From assembly GCA_964342485.1 (NCBI GenBank), contig CAYFFO010000005.1, positions 1 through 64,000 on the forward strand: DNA of 64,000 nucleotides, written 5' to 3'. Below the pieces are notes generated by a model. That model made no database searches. It was given only the letters and a program-made list of their open reading frames with translations, and was not told the origin of the DNA. Source of the stretch: CAYFFO01 sp964342485. GTDB lineage: Bacteria > Chloroflexota > Dehalococcoidia > Lucifugimonadales > CAJWER01. Below, piece by piece: positions 1 to 8,855 of this stretch (within the stretch, counting starts at the first letter, position 1; each line of letters begins with the position of its first letter). Both the position numbers and the translations under genes were made by a program.

Positions 1-258
1 TTTCCCTAGTACGAGAGGACCGGGAAGGACGAACCTCTGGTGTACCGGTTGTTCCGCCAGGAGCATAGCCGGGTAGCCATGTTCGGATGTGATAAGCGCT
101 GAAAGCATCTAAGCACGAAGCCAACCTCAAGATTAGATCTCCCTTCTTGGTTTAGGCCAAGAGTAAGGTCTCATGTAGACTACGTGTTTGATAGGCCGCA
201 GGTGTAAGTCCCGTGAGGGATTCAGCTGAGCGGTACTAATCGACCGAGGACTTGACTC
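1..258 (+). rRNA. rrl: 23S ribosomal RNA, 3' end (partial)
   Basis: The window opens inside a 23S rRNA. The sarcin-ricin loop core (agtacgagaggacc) is at about 8-21, followed by the conserved 3' domain that ends with the ctgagcggtactaatcgacc segment near 226-245. The 3' boundary near 258 is estimated from where conservation stops. The 5' part lies outside the window. No 5S rRNA follows before the tRNA at 351. Confidence 0.95.
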
Positions 259-350
259 ACATCAAGGATTGATTATTCGTTTTGTGTTGATTACTTAAAT
301 CTTTTTTAAATCGAATTCTGACAGTGGTTTAATTGTTTTTAATGACACGC

Positions 351-425
<75 letters not shown>

Positions 426-452
426 TGGTTCATCGATTGATAACTAAGATAA

Positions 453-495
453 AGCCATACCGTTTGATACGGTATGGTTAATTTTCTCTTTTAAT
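453..495 (+). terminator. Rho-independent terminator after the rRNA-tRNA unit
   Basis: A perfect 9-bp inverted repeat (ccataccgt / acggtatgg, 455-463 and 469-477) has a 5-base loop, can extend by two weaker pairs, and is followed by a T-rich run at 478-493. It lies between tRNA-fMet and the converging SDR gene that ends at 522, so it may serve both strands. Confidence 0.75.
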
Positions 496-521
496 ACCAC
501 CGGTGTAAGAGAACTAGAAAA

Positions 522-1283
522 CTACATCATTAAGTCTCCACCGTTTATATCCAAGGCAGCACCAGTTATATAGGCAGCTTGATCTGAGGCAATGAACTTG
601 ACCAATTCTGCTACTTCCCACGGATGGCCCAATCTAGGTATGGGAAAGCTGTCGGCGTATTCCTTTGTACGTTCTGGATTTATAGTAGAACGTACCATTT
701 CAGTATCTATTAATCCTGGACAGATAGCGTTAACGGTGATTCCGTTGGGTGCTTCCTCTTTAGCTAAATGCCTAGTGAGTCCTAATATACCTGCTTTCGC
801 AGCAGAATAATGTGCTCCACCGATAGTACTGTATTTTCTACCTGCACTCGATGAAAGATTAACGATCCTACCCCATTTATTCTTACGCATTGGTTCTAGC
901 ACCGCTCGAGAGCAAAGATATGTACTTTTTAAGTTAGCATTGACAACCAAATCCCATTCGTCTTCCTCTATGTCTATCAAATGAGTTGGACGAAGAATAC
1001 CCGCGTTATTTATAAGGATATGTATTGAGCCATATGATTGCAATGTGCTCGAAATGATGTGATCGACGTCTGTTTTGGAAGTTACGTCACCTGCAACACC
1101 GATAACTTTGTGACCATCATCTTTTAAATTTGATTCAGCAGCTTTGACTGCTTTTAAGTTAATGTCGTTTATAACTAATTTTGCTCCAAGTGATCCTAAA
1201 GAGCGAGCAATAGCCTTACCCATACCCTGCCCAGCCCCTGTAATAAGAGCTACTTTACCAGTCAGATCCTGTATTGCGTCCAT
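522..1283 (-). CDS. SDR family oxidoreductase (FabG-like)
   Basis: A 253-residue classical short-chain dehydrogenase. The cofactor glycine motif TGAGQGMG is at residues 15-22, NNAG at 92-95, and the catalytic Ser is near 145 with Tyr159 and Lys163. The C-terminus (TGAALDINGG) is typical of the family. The frame stays open 123 bases upstream, but that extension would run into kbl. The Met at 1283 comes 4 bases after the kbl stop, has a GGAG upstream and gives the normal family length. Coupling to kbl suggests a role in the same amino-acid or 2-oxo-acid route, perhaps in place of the threonine dehydrogenase usually paired with kbl. The substrate cannot be read from the sequence. Confidence 0.85.
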   Translation of the reverse strand: MDAIQDLTGKVALITGAGQGMGKAIARSLGSLGAKLVINDINLKAVKAAESNLKDDGHKVIGVAGDVTSKTDVDHIISSTLQSYGSIHILINNAGILRPTHLIDIEEDEWDLVVNANLKSTYLCSRAVLEPMRKNKWGRIVNLSSSAGRKYSTIGGAHYSAAKAGILGLTRHLAKEEAPNGITVNAICPGLIDTEMVRSTINPERTKEYADSFPIPRLGHPWEVAELVKFIASDQAAYITGAALDINGGDLMM

Positions 1284-1287
1284 ATAT

Positions 1288-2475
1288 TTATATAACTCCA
1301 AGTTCTTTTGCAGTTTCACTAAAAATCGAAATAGCCTTGTCCAACTGTTCTTTTGTGTGAGCAGCTGACAGCTGTACCCTAATTCTTGCTTCACCGCGAG
1401 GTACAACAGGGAAGCTAAATCCTACTACAAACAGTCCTTTTTTATTTACAGCTTTAGCTAGTTCAACCGTCTTGATTTCATCGCGAAGCATAATTGGTAC
1501 TATAGGATGTTTTCCTGAGATAATATCAAATCCAAGGGAAGACATTTTTGAACGGAAGTAAAGCGTGTTTTCCCATAAGGTTTCTCTAAGTTGAGGAGTA
1601 TTTCTAACGATCTCCAAAGCTTTTAGTGCACCCGTAACGATAGGAGGGGCTAAAGTGTTCGAAAAAAGATAAGGACGTGATCTTTGTCTTAGGTATTCGA
1701 TAATTTCTTTTTTACCGGTAGTAAATCCGCCTGAAGCACCACCTAGGGCTTTACCCATAGTACTAGTGAGTACATCAATCCTGTTCATAACACCCATGTC
1801 ATCAGGACTACCAAGTCCATTGGGTCCCATGAAACCTGTTGCATGAGAGTCGTCTACCATTACTAACGCATCATATTTTTCAGCCAAATCACATATTTTA
1901 TCAAGTGGTGCTATATCACCCTGCATACTGAATACGCCATCTGTTGCGATCATTCTGAATCGGGCTGATTCTGTTTCTTTGAGCTGTTCTTCTAGATCGT
2001 CCATATCTGCATGCTGGTATACTTTTCTTTGAGCTTTGCAAAGCCTTATACCGTCAATTATGGAAGCATGGTTTAAGGCATCACTGATAATTGCATCTTC
2101 GGGGCCAAGTATTGTTTCAAATAAGCCGGCGTTGGCGTCAAAACAAGAAGTATAAAGAATGGTATCTTCAGTACCAAACCAATTTGTCAAATTTTCTTCA
2201 AGTTCTTTATGTATGTCCTGGGTACCACATATAAACCGTACTGATGCCATTCCAAAACCATGTTTTTGTAAACCGTTGACCACGGCCATCTCAATTTCTT
2301 GATTATCTGCTAAACCAAGATAATTATTAGCGCAAAAATTAATCATATCACCCTGATTAGTGTCAACATCGGCACTTTGGGCAGTCTTTATGATTTTTTC
2401 TTCCTTAAAAAGACCAGCTTGTCGTATTTCTTCAAGTTCTTCGTTTAGCCAAGTTTGAATTTTTGTGTAAGTCAA
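1288..2475 (-). CDS. kbl: glycine C-acetyltransferase (2-amino-3-ketobutyrate CoA ligase)
   Basis: A 395-residue PLP enzyme of the alpha-oxoamine synthase family, nearly the length of E. coli Kbl (398). It cleaves 2-amino-3-oxobutyrate with CoA to glycine and acetyl-CoA, the second step of threonine breakdown. Visible motifs are NFCANNYLGLA near 46-56, the aspartate motif VDDSHATG at 207-214, and the PLP lysine Lys242 in STMGKALGG. A downstream SDR gene starts 4 bases after the stop. No typical zinc threonine dehydrogenase is adjacent. Related family members (BioF, HemA) are less likely given the close overall match to Kbl. Confidence 0.9.
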   Translation of the reverse strand: MTYTKIQTWLNEELEEIRQAGLFKEEKIIKTAQSADVDTNQGDMINFCANNYLGLADNQEIEMAVVNGLQKHGFGMASVRFICGTQDIHKELEENLTNWFGTEDTILYTSCFDANAGLFETILGPEDAIISDALNHASIIDGIRLCKAQRKVYQHADMDDLEEQLKETESARFRMIATDGVFSMQGDIAPLDKICDLAEKYDALVMVDDSHATGFMGPNGLGSPDDMGVMNRIDVLTSTMGKALGGASGGFTTGKKEIIEYLRQRSRPYLFSNTLAPPIVTGALKALEIVRNTPQLRETLWENTLYFRSKMSSLGFDIISGKHPIVPIMLRDEIKTVELAKAVNKKGLFVVGFSFPVVPRGEARIRVQLSAAHTKEQLDKAISIFSETAKELGVI

Positions 2476-2658
2476 GTTAAATTCTCCAAATCTCTTAATT
2501 TTAATCGTTTACCCAAAATGGTTTATCAATACATTTAATATATGAAGGAGATTATCTACAATATCTTTGTGTGTCAATGTTATCTACCTATCAATATTTT
2601 TGTGTGTTAATATGTTCGCGAAATCATCTCGTATACTGAACTTTAGGGGAATATTGGA

Positions 2659-3657
2659 TTGGATAATAACCATGATGATCTATATGACGAATCGATAGTT
2701 ATTGATGGGCTAAACGTAAGTAATTGGGAAAGCTCTTCTGTTTTCGATAGTTTAAATAAAGGCAAGGTAACTGCTATTAACGCTACTATTGCCGTATGGG
2801 AACACTATCCAGATGCGATGGACAACATATCTAAATGGCTGCATCGTTTCCGGGATCGTTCTGAAACGGTGACTCAAGTCAAAAGTGTGAAAGATATTAT
2901 TGAGGCCAAGCAAAATAACAAAACGGGCGTTATATTCGGATGGCAGAATGCAACACCTATTGAAAATGATCTGGATAGACTTGAACTTTTTCACGAATTG
3001 GGTGTAAAGATTATTCAAGTTACTTATAACGAGAGAAATTTATTAGGGAATGGATGTTGGGAAAACAGAGATGATGGATTAAGTAATTTTGGTAGAGATG
3101 CTATTCGAGAAATGAATCGACTGGGGATTTTAATTGACCTTTCTCATGTAGGTGATAAGACAACAATAGATTCGATATCCTTGTCGGATCAACCAGTGGC
3201 ATGTACTCATGCAAATGCTCGTTCATTTTTTGATTCACGACGGAATAAAACTGACGATGCACTGAAATTGATAGCAGAAAAGGGTGGAGTTGTAGGAGCT
3301 ACTGCATGGCCGCCTTTTCTTAGGAGAGGCTGGGAATCCACTATAGTGGATTTTGGTGATGCTATTGAAGATATGGTTGAACGCATTGGAATTGATCACG
3401 TTGGAATAGGTACAGATTACACTCAAGAACAATCGAGTTCTTGGTTTGACGTATTGATGTCTCAACAGGGAACAAAATTTTCTGAAAGGAGACTTGAATA
3501 TCCAGATCTGCCTAAGCATCCAAAAGGGATTGAGACTCCAGATAAACTATCAAATATCACGGTTGAACTTAGTAAAAGGGGATATAATAGTCAGGATATC
3601 TCAAAAATCCTTGGCGGTAACTGGCTAAGACTTCTTGGAGAAGTATGGCAGGATTAA
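2659..3657 (+). CDS. membrane dipeptidase family (peptidase M19-like)
   Basis: A 332-residue TIM-barrel protein of the renal dipeptidase family. The start is a TTG with AGGGGA 8 bases upstream. Family signatures are IDLSHVGD (about 159-166), THANARSFFD followed by RNKTDDALKLIAEKGGVVGA, and GIGTDYT near 254-260. The usual first metal motif HxD is replaced here by DGLNV, and the usual metal-ligand Glu region reads GWQN, so part of the canonical binuclear zinc site is missing. This may be a divergent subgroup with a different substrate or no peptidase activity. It is transcribed divergently from kbl across a 183-base spacer. Confidence 0.8.
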   Translation: MDNNHDDLYDESIVIDGLNVSNWESSSVFDSLNKGKVTAINATIAVWEHYPDAMDNISKWLHRFRDRSETVTQVKSVKDIIEAKQNNKTGVIFGWQNATPIENDLDRLELFHELGVKIIQVTYNERNLLGNGCWENRDDGLSNFGRDAIREMNRLGILIDLSHVGDKTTIDSISLSDQPVACTHANARSFFDSRRNKTDDALKLIAEKGGVVGATAWPPFLRRGWESTIVDFGDAIEDMVERIGIDHVGIGTDYTQEQSSSWFDVLMSQQGTKFSERRLEYPDLPKHPKGIETPDKLSNITVELSKRGYNSQDISKILGGNWLRLLGEVWQD

Positions 3658-3673
3658 ATAGTTGTGACTATTT
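3656..3673. terminator. possible bidirectional hairpin between convergent genes
   Basis: A 7-bp inverted repeat (aaatagt / actattt) with a 4-base loop lies between the M19 gene and the converging soxB-like gene. The flanking A/T runs are short, so terminator function is tentative. Confidence 0.35.
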
Positions 3674-3692
3674 TGTTACCTGTATATTAAAG

Positions 3693-4910
3693 TTAGTGGA
3701 TAGCAGCGGCTATCGCAGCAGCCCTTTCGTTCACGAGCCTGTTCTCATTAAATCGTTCCAGATCAAAATGTCGTATTAATTCTGGCGTTTTTCCTGTTTG
3801 AATGAGTTCAGCGATGGTTTTTCCAGATGCGGGAGCTGCTTTGAATCCCCAGGTACCCCATCCACAATTCAATATGAATCCTTCCAACCCTTTTACTTTT
3901 CCCATGATTGGAGCGTAGTCAGGAGTCATGTCGCAAAGGCCGGTCCATTGGCGCATTATCTTGATATCACGCAATTCGGGGAGCAGTTCTAATGTATTAG
4001 AAGCTAGCTCATGTAACATATCTAGGGTGGATCTTTGACTATAGGTTGAGAAAGGATCAACAGGACCTCCAATCACAAGTTCTCCTCTGTCTGTCTGGTA
4101 TACATATACATGCAGATCCGCTGAAGAGATGGTGGTGTGTATGAATGGTTTGACAGGTTGTGTAACGCAAGCTTGAAGCGGGAAAGTATTAATTGGAATG
4201 TTTAGGCCGATCATTGCGGTAATATTTGAACTCCAGCCTGCAGTTGCGTTTACAATTATATCGGCATCTACTTTCCCTTTAACAGTTTCCACGCCTGTGA
4301 CTCTATCTCCCTTTTTGTTCACACCGGTTACTTCTGTGAATGGGTGAATTTCTATTCCTCTTTGATCAGAAGCTCTAGCTAATCCCCAGACTACTGCATC
4401 GTGACGTACTACTCCCGCTGTAGGGTGATAAAGGGCAGCCATTATAGGCAAAGTTTTGTTTTCTCTTAAATCGATTTGGGGGACCAGTTTTTTTATTTGT
4501 TCTGGGCCAATTATTCTACTGTTAACTCCAAGTAACTGGTTGAATTCAGCTCTTAGCCTAAGCCAGTAAACAGCTGATTCTGAGTGTCCTATATCGAGTC
4601 TTCCCATTTCATCGAATAACAAGTTGTATTGCAATTCTTGAGATAGTTGGCGATATATTTCATGACTTTCCTTAAAAAAAGGTATTCCCTCTAAGGTTAG
4701 ATAATTTGAGCGTATAATAGCTGTGCTCCTAGCACTACCACCACCTCCAATATACCCTTTGTCTAGTACCGCAACATTGGTAATACCGAGTTTAGCAAGG
4801 TGATAAGCGGTTGAAAGGCCGTGAACACCACCTCCTATAATTACTACATCGTATCGGCTTTTTAGGGTATGTTTTCCCCACATCTTAGTTTTTTTAAAGA
4901 GGTGTAACAT
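3693..4910 (-). CDS. mgdA: sarcosine oxidase beta-type subunit, probable N-methylglutamate dehydrogenase subunit
   Basis: A 405-residue FAD-dependent amine oxidoreductase similar in length and order to SoxB. A dinucleotide-binding motif VVIIGGGVHGLSTAYHLAK begins near residue 23. A GGGGSARS segment follows the second strand, as in the covalent-flavin region of SoxB proteins. The C-terminal GWGTWGFKAAPASGK segment is typical of the family. It is the last gene of the cluster, 42 bases after the gamma-like subunit. In N-methylglutamate dehydrogenases the SoxB-like subunit is named MgdA; I use that name by homology and context. Stand-alone sarcosine oxidase is the alternative. Confidence 0.8.
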   Translation of the reverse strand: MLHLFKKTKMWGKHTLKSRYDVVIIGGGVHGLSTAYHLAKLGITNVAVLDKGYIGGGGSARSTAIIRSNYLTLEGIPFFKESHEIYRQLSQELQYNLLFDEMGRLDIGHSESAVYWLRLRAEFNQLLGVNSRIIGPEQIKKLVPQIDLRENKTLPIMAALYHPTAGVVRHDAVVWGLARASDQRGIEIHPFTEVTGVNKKGDRVTGVETVKGKVDADIIVNATAGWSSNITAMIGLNIPINTFPLQACVTQPVKPFIHTTISSADLHVYVYQTDRGELVIGGPVDPFSTYSQRSTLDMLHELASNTLELLPELRDIKIMRQWTGLCDMTPDYAPIMGKVKGLEGFILNCGWGTWGFKAAPASGKTIAELIQTGKTPELIRHFDLERFNENRLVNERAAAIAAAIH

Positions 4911-4952
4911 TGTCAGTTGATTCTTGGGTAAGTCCTTTCAAGGATATGAATT

Positions 4953-5660
4953 TTATTTGCTTAACAAAGATATAGCTTGTATACCGACGGGAACTACTTG
5001 GTAATTTTGAGATATATCAAATAGGGTGTCCCACATATATACACCATATCCTCTGTCTACAAATATATTATAGCTAGGGAAATGACCTATATCTTTTCTA
5101 ATTATCGTGGCATGTATTTGTGCGGCACTTCCTTGTGCACAGTTTAAGTCAATGAAATTTGACGATGATATGTCAAACTCAATTATGGAGGAAAGAAGTT
5201 TTTCAGATAATGGTCCAACTAATTGCAGTCCAGTTAAAGTTGAAGAAATATCGATTGCATGTGCACATAGTTCCGAAGAGTCATTCAATATTTGTGTAAC
5301 TAGGTGTGACTGTGCAGATTTTGAAATAATTATAGCTTCATCTGAGGCTAATTTTGAAAGGGTTAATTGAGCTATTTCTGAATCCTCTGTGAAGTTTAAT
5401 GTTATAGAGGTTCCGATATCAGTTTTTATTTCTTGGCTAAGTCCATTTGCAATACACTCTTCGACGTTGCCGTGCACTAGTATTTTCCCGTAATGACTTA
5501 TATCAGATAAACCTCCATACTGTTGTATTTGGTCAAATTCTTCTTCGGGAGAGGTATAGTGAGATGGGATATTCCACCCATTGTATTCGAACATGCTCGC
5601 ACCAAGGTCAATATGGATATTGTGAAGAGCGCTTTGGCCGATAGGACTTTTTTTAACCAT
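4953..5660 (-). CDS. mgdD: sarcosine oxidase gamma-type subunit (GcvT-like), probable NMGDH subunit
   Basis: A 235-residue protein with a weak folate-binding GcvT/SoxG fold: an N-terminal segment reading MFEYNGWNIPSHY, a central TGLQLVGPLSEKL and a C-terminal GYGVYMWDTLFD. SoxG-like subunits are poorly conserved, so the call rests heavily on its place directly after the alpha-like subunit (starting one base past that stop) and before the beta-like one. SoxG contributes to heterotetramer assembly in sarcosine oxidase; the same is inferred here. The name mgdD follows the N-methylglutamate pathway scheme. Confidence 0.7.
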   Translation of the reverse strand: MVKKSPIGQSALHNIHIDLGASMFEYNGWNIPSHYTSPEEEFDQIQQYGGLSDISHYGKILVHGNVEECIANGLSQEIKTDIGTSITLNFTEDSEIAQLTLSKLASDEAIIISKSAQSHLVTQILNDSSELCAHAIDISSTLTGLQLVGPLSEKLLSSIIEFDISSSNFIDLNCAQGSAAQIHATIIRKDIGHFPSYNIFVDRGYGVYMWDTLFDISQNYQVVPVGIQAISLLSK

Positions 5661-8585
5661 CTATTCTTTTAACCTATTACCTTTGGGGTCATAAATTGGA
5701 TTCATTTCTACTGCTGCAGGTGAAATTACTCCATCTGTATTAATAAAAATAGTATTTCCTTGTACTGCCAAATCTTCAGGAACCCAGCAAAGCCCAAAAC
5801 CTTTATCTGTTGTAGGACTTAATCTGGAGCTAGTGACTTTACCTACAGGTAAGGCTTCCATGACAACTGCATCACCGTCATGTGGTACAGCTTCATTTCG
5901 CATTACAAATCCTACTAGACGATTTCTGCTCGGATGTTTTTTCCTAGCTAATAAGCCTGCTTTACCTATAAAATCTGACTTATCAAATTTCACTACCCAT
6001 TCCATATCACTTTCAATTGGGCTACTAAGCATGTCTGTATCCTGGTTCGGTATGATATGTTTTTTTTCTAGACGTAATATTCTTTGAGCTTCAGTTCCAA
6101 AAGGGGTTATTTCAAATTCGTTACCAGCCTCCATCAGGGCATCCCACATGTGCTCTCCATATTCAGAAGGGAAATGTAATTCCCACCCAGTTTCACCTAC
6201 AAATCCTATTCTAAGTAACATAGTTTGAATACCAGCTACAAAACCTTGCTTAAAATGCATGTAAGGGAAGGATTTGGTTGATAGATCCAAGTTAGTAAGT
6301 TTTTCTAGCGTATTACGTGATTGAGGTCCTGCCACGTTAATGGCAGAGTATCCTGAAGTTACATTGGTAATATGAGCACAAATGTTATCTCCTGCCATCC
6401 ACCATTTAAACCATTCTTCAATTGTTTCTACGCTCGCTGTAGAGGTTGTAGCGAAGTACTGTTCTTTAGAAACGCGCGCAACTGTTCCATCATCTAATAT
6501 AGTTCCATTGTCAGTACATAAGACTCCATATCTTATCCTTCCAATGCGTAAAGTTGAAAAATTATGGGTATACATTTTGTCAACTAGAGCAGGTGCGTCT
6601 ACTCCTCGAATGTCTAGTTTTCCTAAAGTGCTTAAATCAATTATTCCAACACCATTTCGAACGATTAAAGCTTCTTTTTCAGGTGTACTATATACCTGTG
6701 GTCGTTTCCACTGGTTTGAGTCAATCATTTTCGCATCCAAAACCCTATGTTTCATGTCAAGAGGAGTAAGTTTAGTTGGGATTTTCGAATGGCCAGCCAA
6801 AATTCCTAGGCTTACTGGTTCAACCGGAGGCCTAGAAGTAGTTGAACCAAGATCATTAATATCTTTGGACGTATGTTTAGATGCTATATCTACAAAAGTT
6901 TTATGACACATTTTTCCCTGACAAGGCCCCATTGTCACGGTACTGTAGCGTTTTAAGGTCTGTATATCCTCGAATCCTTCATCGATACCTTTTGTAATAT
7001 CTTTAAAAGTGACGTCTTCACATAAACACACAAATTGTTTTGAGCCAAAATTTCTTTGTAATGGCTGTGGTGAATTAATGTTTTTTACACGATAGTTGTT
7101 CTGTAAATTGTTGAGACTTGCTATATCTGATTCTATGCTTTTATGAGAATTATTTTGATTAAGATTGAGGGTGGCTTTCTTTCCAATTAATTTTCCTTCA
7201 TTAATAGATATTAAAGGATCATGTGTTCCATTGATATCTCCTGCTGTGAATATACTTTCAGGCAGTTGAGTAGGTAATGTTTGGCCTGTAGATTTGTCAT
7301 GCTTAGAAAAATTGCCTATTTGGTTAATTAATGAAATCGCTGGCTGGAACCCCGAGGACATTACAATAATGTCTGAATCAATTTGTCTTTCTTTACTGGT
7401 TGCTAGTCCATTTTCAGTTTTTGATATAACTCCTCCAATCACTCTTTTTATACCCTCAGCACGAACTAAAGCATGCTCTGGTAGAATAAGTACCCCATTT
7501 GATTGCAAAGACTGTGCTGCGGGTAAATGGTGCGGAAAATCAGGCCTGGTATCTGCTAAAACCGCGATTCGAACTCCTGCATTCAGTAAGTCTTGGGCGA
7601 CAGTATATCCATGGTCATTTGTAGTGGCAATCAATGCAGTTTTACCGGGTTTTATACCGTATAGATTAATTAGCCTTTGTACACCGGTACTCAGCATTAC
7701 TCCCGGGAGATCGTTTCGATCGAAAGTGAGAGGAATTTCATAAGAACCTGTCGAGACAATGATTTGTTTTGCTCGAAGTTTAAGCATTGAATCATTACTT
7801 GTTATTCCTAGAAGATTCCCTTCATATATACCAAACACTGTAGAATTGTTCAGGATATTTATATTAGTAAATGATTGGACCTGCTTAGCCAAATCAGCCG
7901 CGATTTCAAAGCCACTAACAGGTTCCGTGTCAGCAAGAATTTGGTGGGTTGACGTATCATACCTTAGATGGCCTCCAAGGCTTGGTTGGTTGTCAATAAT
8001 TGTTACTTTGAAACCTTCTTTGGCAGCGACAATTGCTGCTGACATTCCAGCTGGACCGCCACCAACTATGGCTATATCAGAATGAGAGAATTTATGATGA
8101 TTGATTTTTGAAATTGGTTTTTTGGGTACATTTCCTAGACCTGATACCCGACGTATTATAGGTCTAATCAATTTCCAAAACAGTTTGGGAGTATGGAATG
8201 TTTTGTAATAGAACCCTATCGGCATTAATCGGTCTAATTTGTCTAATATAGACATAAAATCATGATCTTGGGATGGCCATGCATTTTGGTGGCGTACATC
8301 CATACCTTTTTCAATGTCAATGCAACATGCCTTGAGGTTAGGCACACCGTTAACGTTCATTAGGCAGTTAGGGCAGTTGCCTTCAACACATAGTAAACCC
8401 CTAGATCTGTGATATTTAAAACTCCTGGTAAAGATTCTTATTCCAGCTGCATAAAGGGCAGAAGCGATACTATCCCCTTTGTAACCTTTGTAGGTTTTAC
8501 CATTAAACTTAAATCTAACAGGGTTAGATTTATCAATTATATGAGATGGATTTTTTGGTAGGCGGGTTTCTTCTGGATTGGTCAA
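5661..8585 (-). CDS. mgdC: sarcosine oxidase alpha-type subunit, probable N-methylglutamate dehydrogenase catalytic subunit
   Basis: A 974-residue multidomain SoxA-like protein. An N-terminal [2Fe-2S] plant-type segment has cysteines at 66, 71, 74 and 87. A Rossmann NAD/FAD domain has GGGPAG at about 175-180. A cysteine-rich segment near 520-570 has FVCLCEDV and GPCQGKMC motifs. The C-terminal ~350 residues are a GcvT-like tetrahydrofolate-binding domain. Such enzymes demethylate N-methyl amino acids and pass the C1 unit to folate. It starts with a TTG immediately after the delta-like stop (TAATTG). The flanking gmaS and mgs genes favour N-methylglutamate over sarcosine as substrate. Confidence 0.85.
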   Translation of the reverse strand: MTNPEETRLPKNPSHIIDKSNPVRFKFNGKTYKGYKGDSIASALYAAGIRIFTRSFKYHRSRGLLCVEGNCPNCLMNVNGVPNLKACCIDIEKGMDVRHQNAWPSQDHDFMSILDKLDRLMPIGFYYKTFHTPKLFWKLIRPIIRRVSGLGNVPKKPISKINHHKFSHSDIAIVGGGPAGMSAAIVAAKEGFKVTIIDNQPSLGGHLRYDTSTHQILADTEPVSGFEIAADLAKQVQSFTNINILNNSTVFGIYEGNLLGITSNDSMLKLRAKQIIVSTGSYEIPLTFDRNDLPGVMLSTGVQRLINLYGIKPGKTALIATTNDHGYTVAQDLLNAGVRIAVLADTRPDFPHHLPAAQSLQSNGVLILPEHALVRAEGIKRVIGGVISKTENGLATSKERQIDSDIIVMSSGFQPAISLINQIGNFSKHDKSTGQTLPTQLPESIFTAGDINGTHDPLISINEGKLIGKKATLNLNQNNSHKSIESDIASLNNLQNNYRVKNINSPQPLQRNFGSKQFVCLCEDVTFKDITKGIDEGFEDIQTLKRYSTVTMGPCQGKMCHKTFVDIASKHTSKDINDLGSTTSRPPVEPVSLGILAGHSKIPTKLTPLDMKHRVLDAKMIDSNQWKRPQVYSTPEKEALIVRNGVGIIDLSTLGKLDIRGVDAPALVDKMYTHNFSTLRIGRIRYGVLCTDNGTILDDGTVARVSKEQYFATTSTASVETIEEWFKWWMAGDNICAHITNVTSGYSAINVAGPQSRNTLEKLTNLDLSTKSFPYMHFKQGFVAGIQTMLLRIGFVGETGWELHFPSEYGEHMWDALMEAGNEFEITPFGTEAQRILRLEKKHIIPNQDTDMLSSPIESDMEWVVKFDKSDFIGKAGLLARKKHPSRNRLVGFVMRNEAVPHDGDAVVMEALPVGKVTSSRLSPTTDKGFGLCWVPEDLAVQGNTIFINTDGVISPAAVEMNPIYDPKGNRLKE

Positions 8586-8849
8586 TTATTTCGATTCTTT
8601 CTCTGGGAATTTAGTTGATAGGATCATGTTATTGGTAGTATCTCTGTTTGCGATGAACCATTTTCGACAACCTTGACTGTGGTACCACCATTCTTCTTGC
8701 AGTCCTGAGATATTACGTCTTTCGTAGAAATATTTTGTCCAAGTAGTTATGGCCGAATCTTCCGGAGGCCTTTGCAGGGTCTCTCCTCCAAATCGGAATT
8801 CATATACGCTTCTATTACCACAATTCGGGCAGTTGATTAGAAAAGCCAT
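8586..8849 (-). CDS. mgdB: sarcosine oxidase delta-type subunit, probable NMGDH subunit
   Basis: An 87-residue SoxD-like protein, the usual size. The N-terminal CPNCG at residues 8-12 and the later HSQGCRKWF segment supply the zinc ligands of the family. It lies 6 bases after gmaS and directly before the alpha-like subunit, giving the order D-A-G-B instead of the common B-D-A-G. SoxD binds zinc and sits in the heterotetramer. Confidence 0.85.
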   Translation of the reverse strand: MAFLINCPNCGNRSVYEFRFGGETLQRPPEDSAITTWTKYFYERRNISGLQEEWWYHSQGCRKWFIANRDTTNNMILSTKFPEKESK

Positions 8850-8855
8850 AATTAT

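Noticed and set aside
1284..1406. Longer start for the first SDR gene
   Set aside because: The extension lies inside kbl, has no ribosome site and would add 41 residues before the conserved TGK/TG start of the family.
6382..6906. Plus-strand 174-codon open frame inside the soxA-like gene
   Set aside because: No family match, no ribosome site; it is antisense to a clearly real domain. Other such antisense frames (for example 7294-7743 and 29835-30329) were dropped for the same reason.
3693..8849. Plain sarcosine oxidase operon
   Set aside because: The four subunits fit, but gmaS and mgsABC directly upstream on the same strand point to N-methylglutamate dehydrogenase; no glycine-betaine genes, glyA or purU are adjacent.
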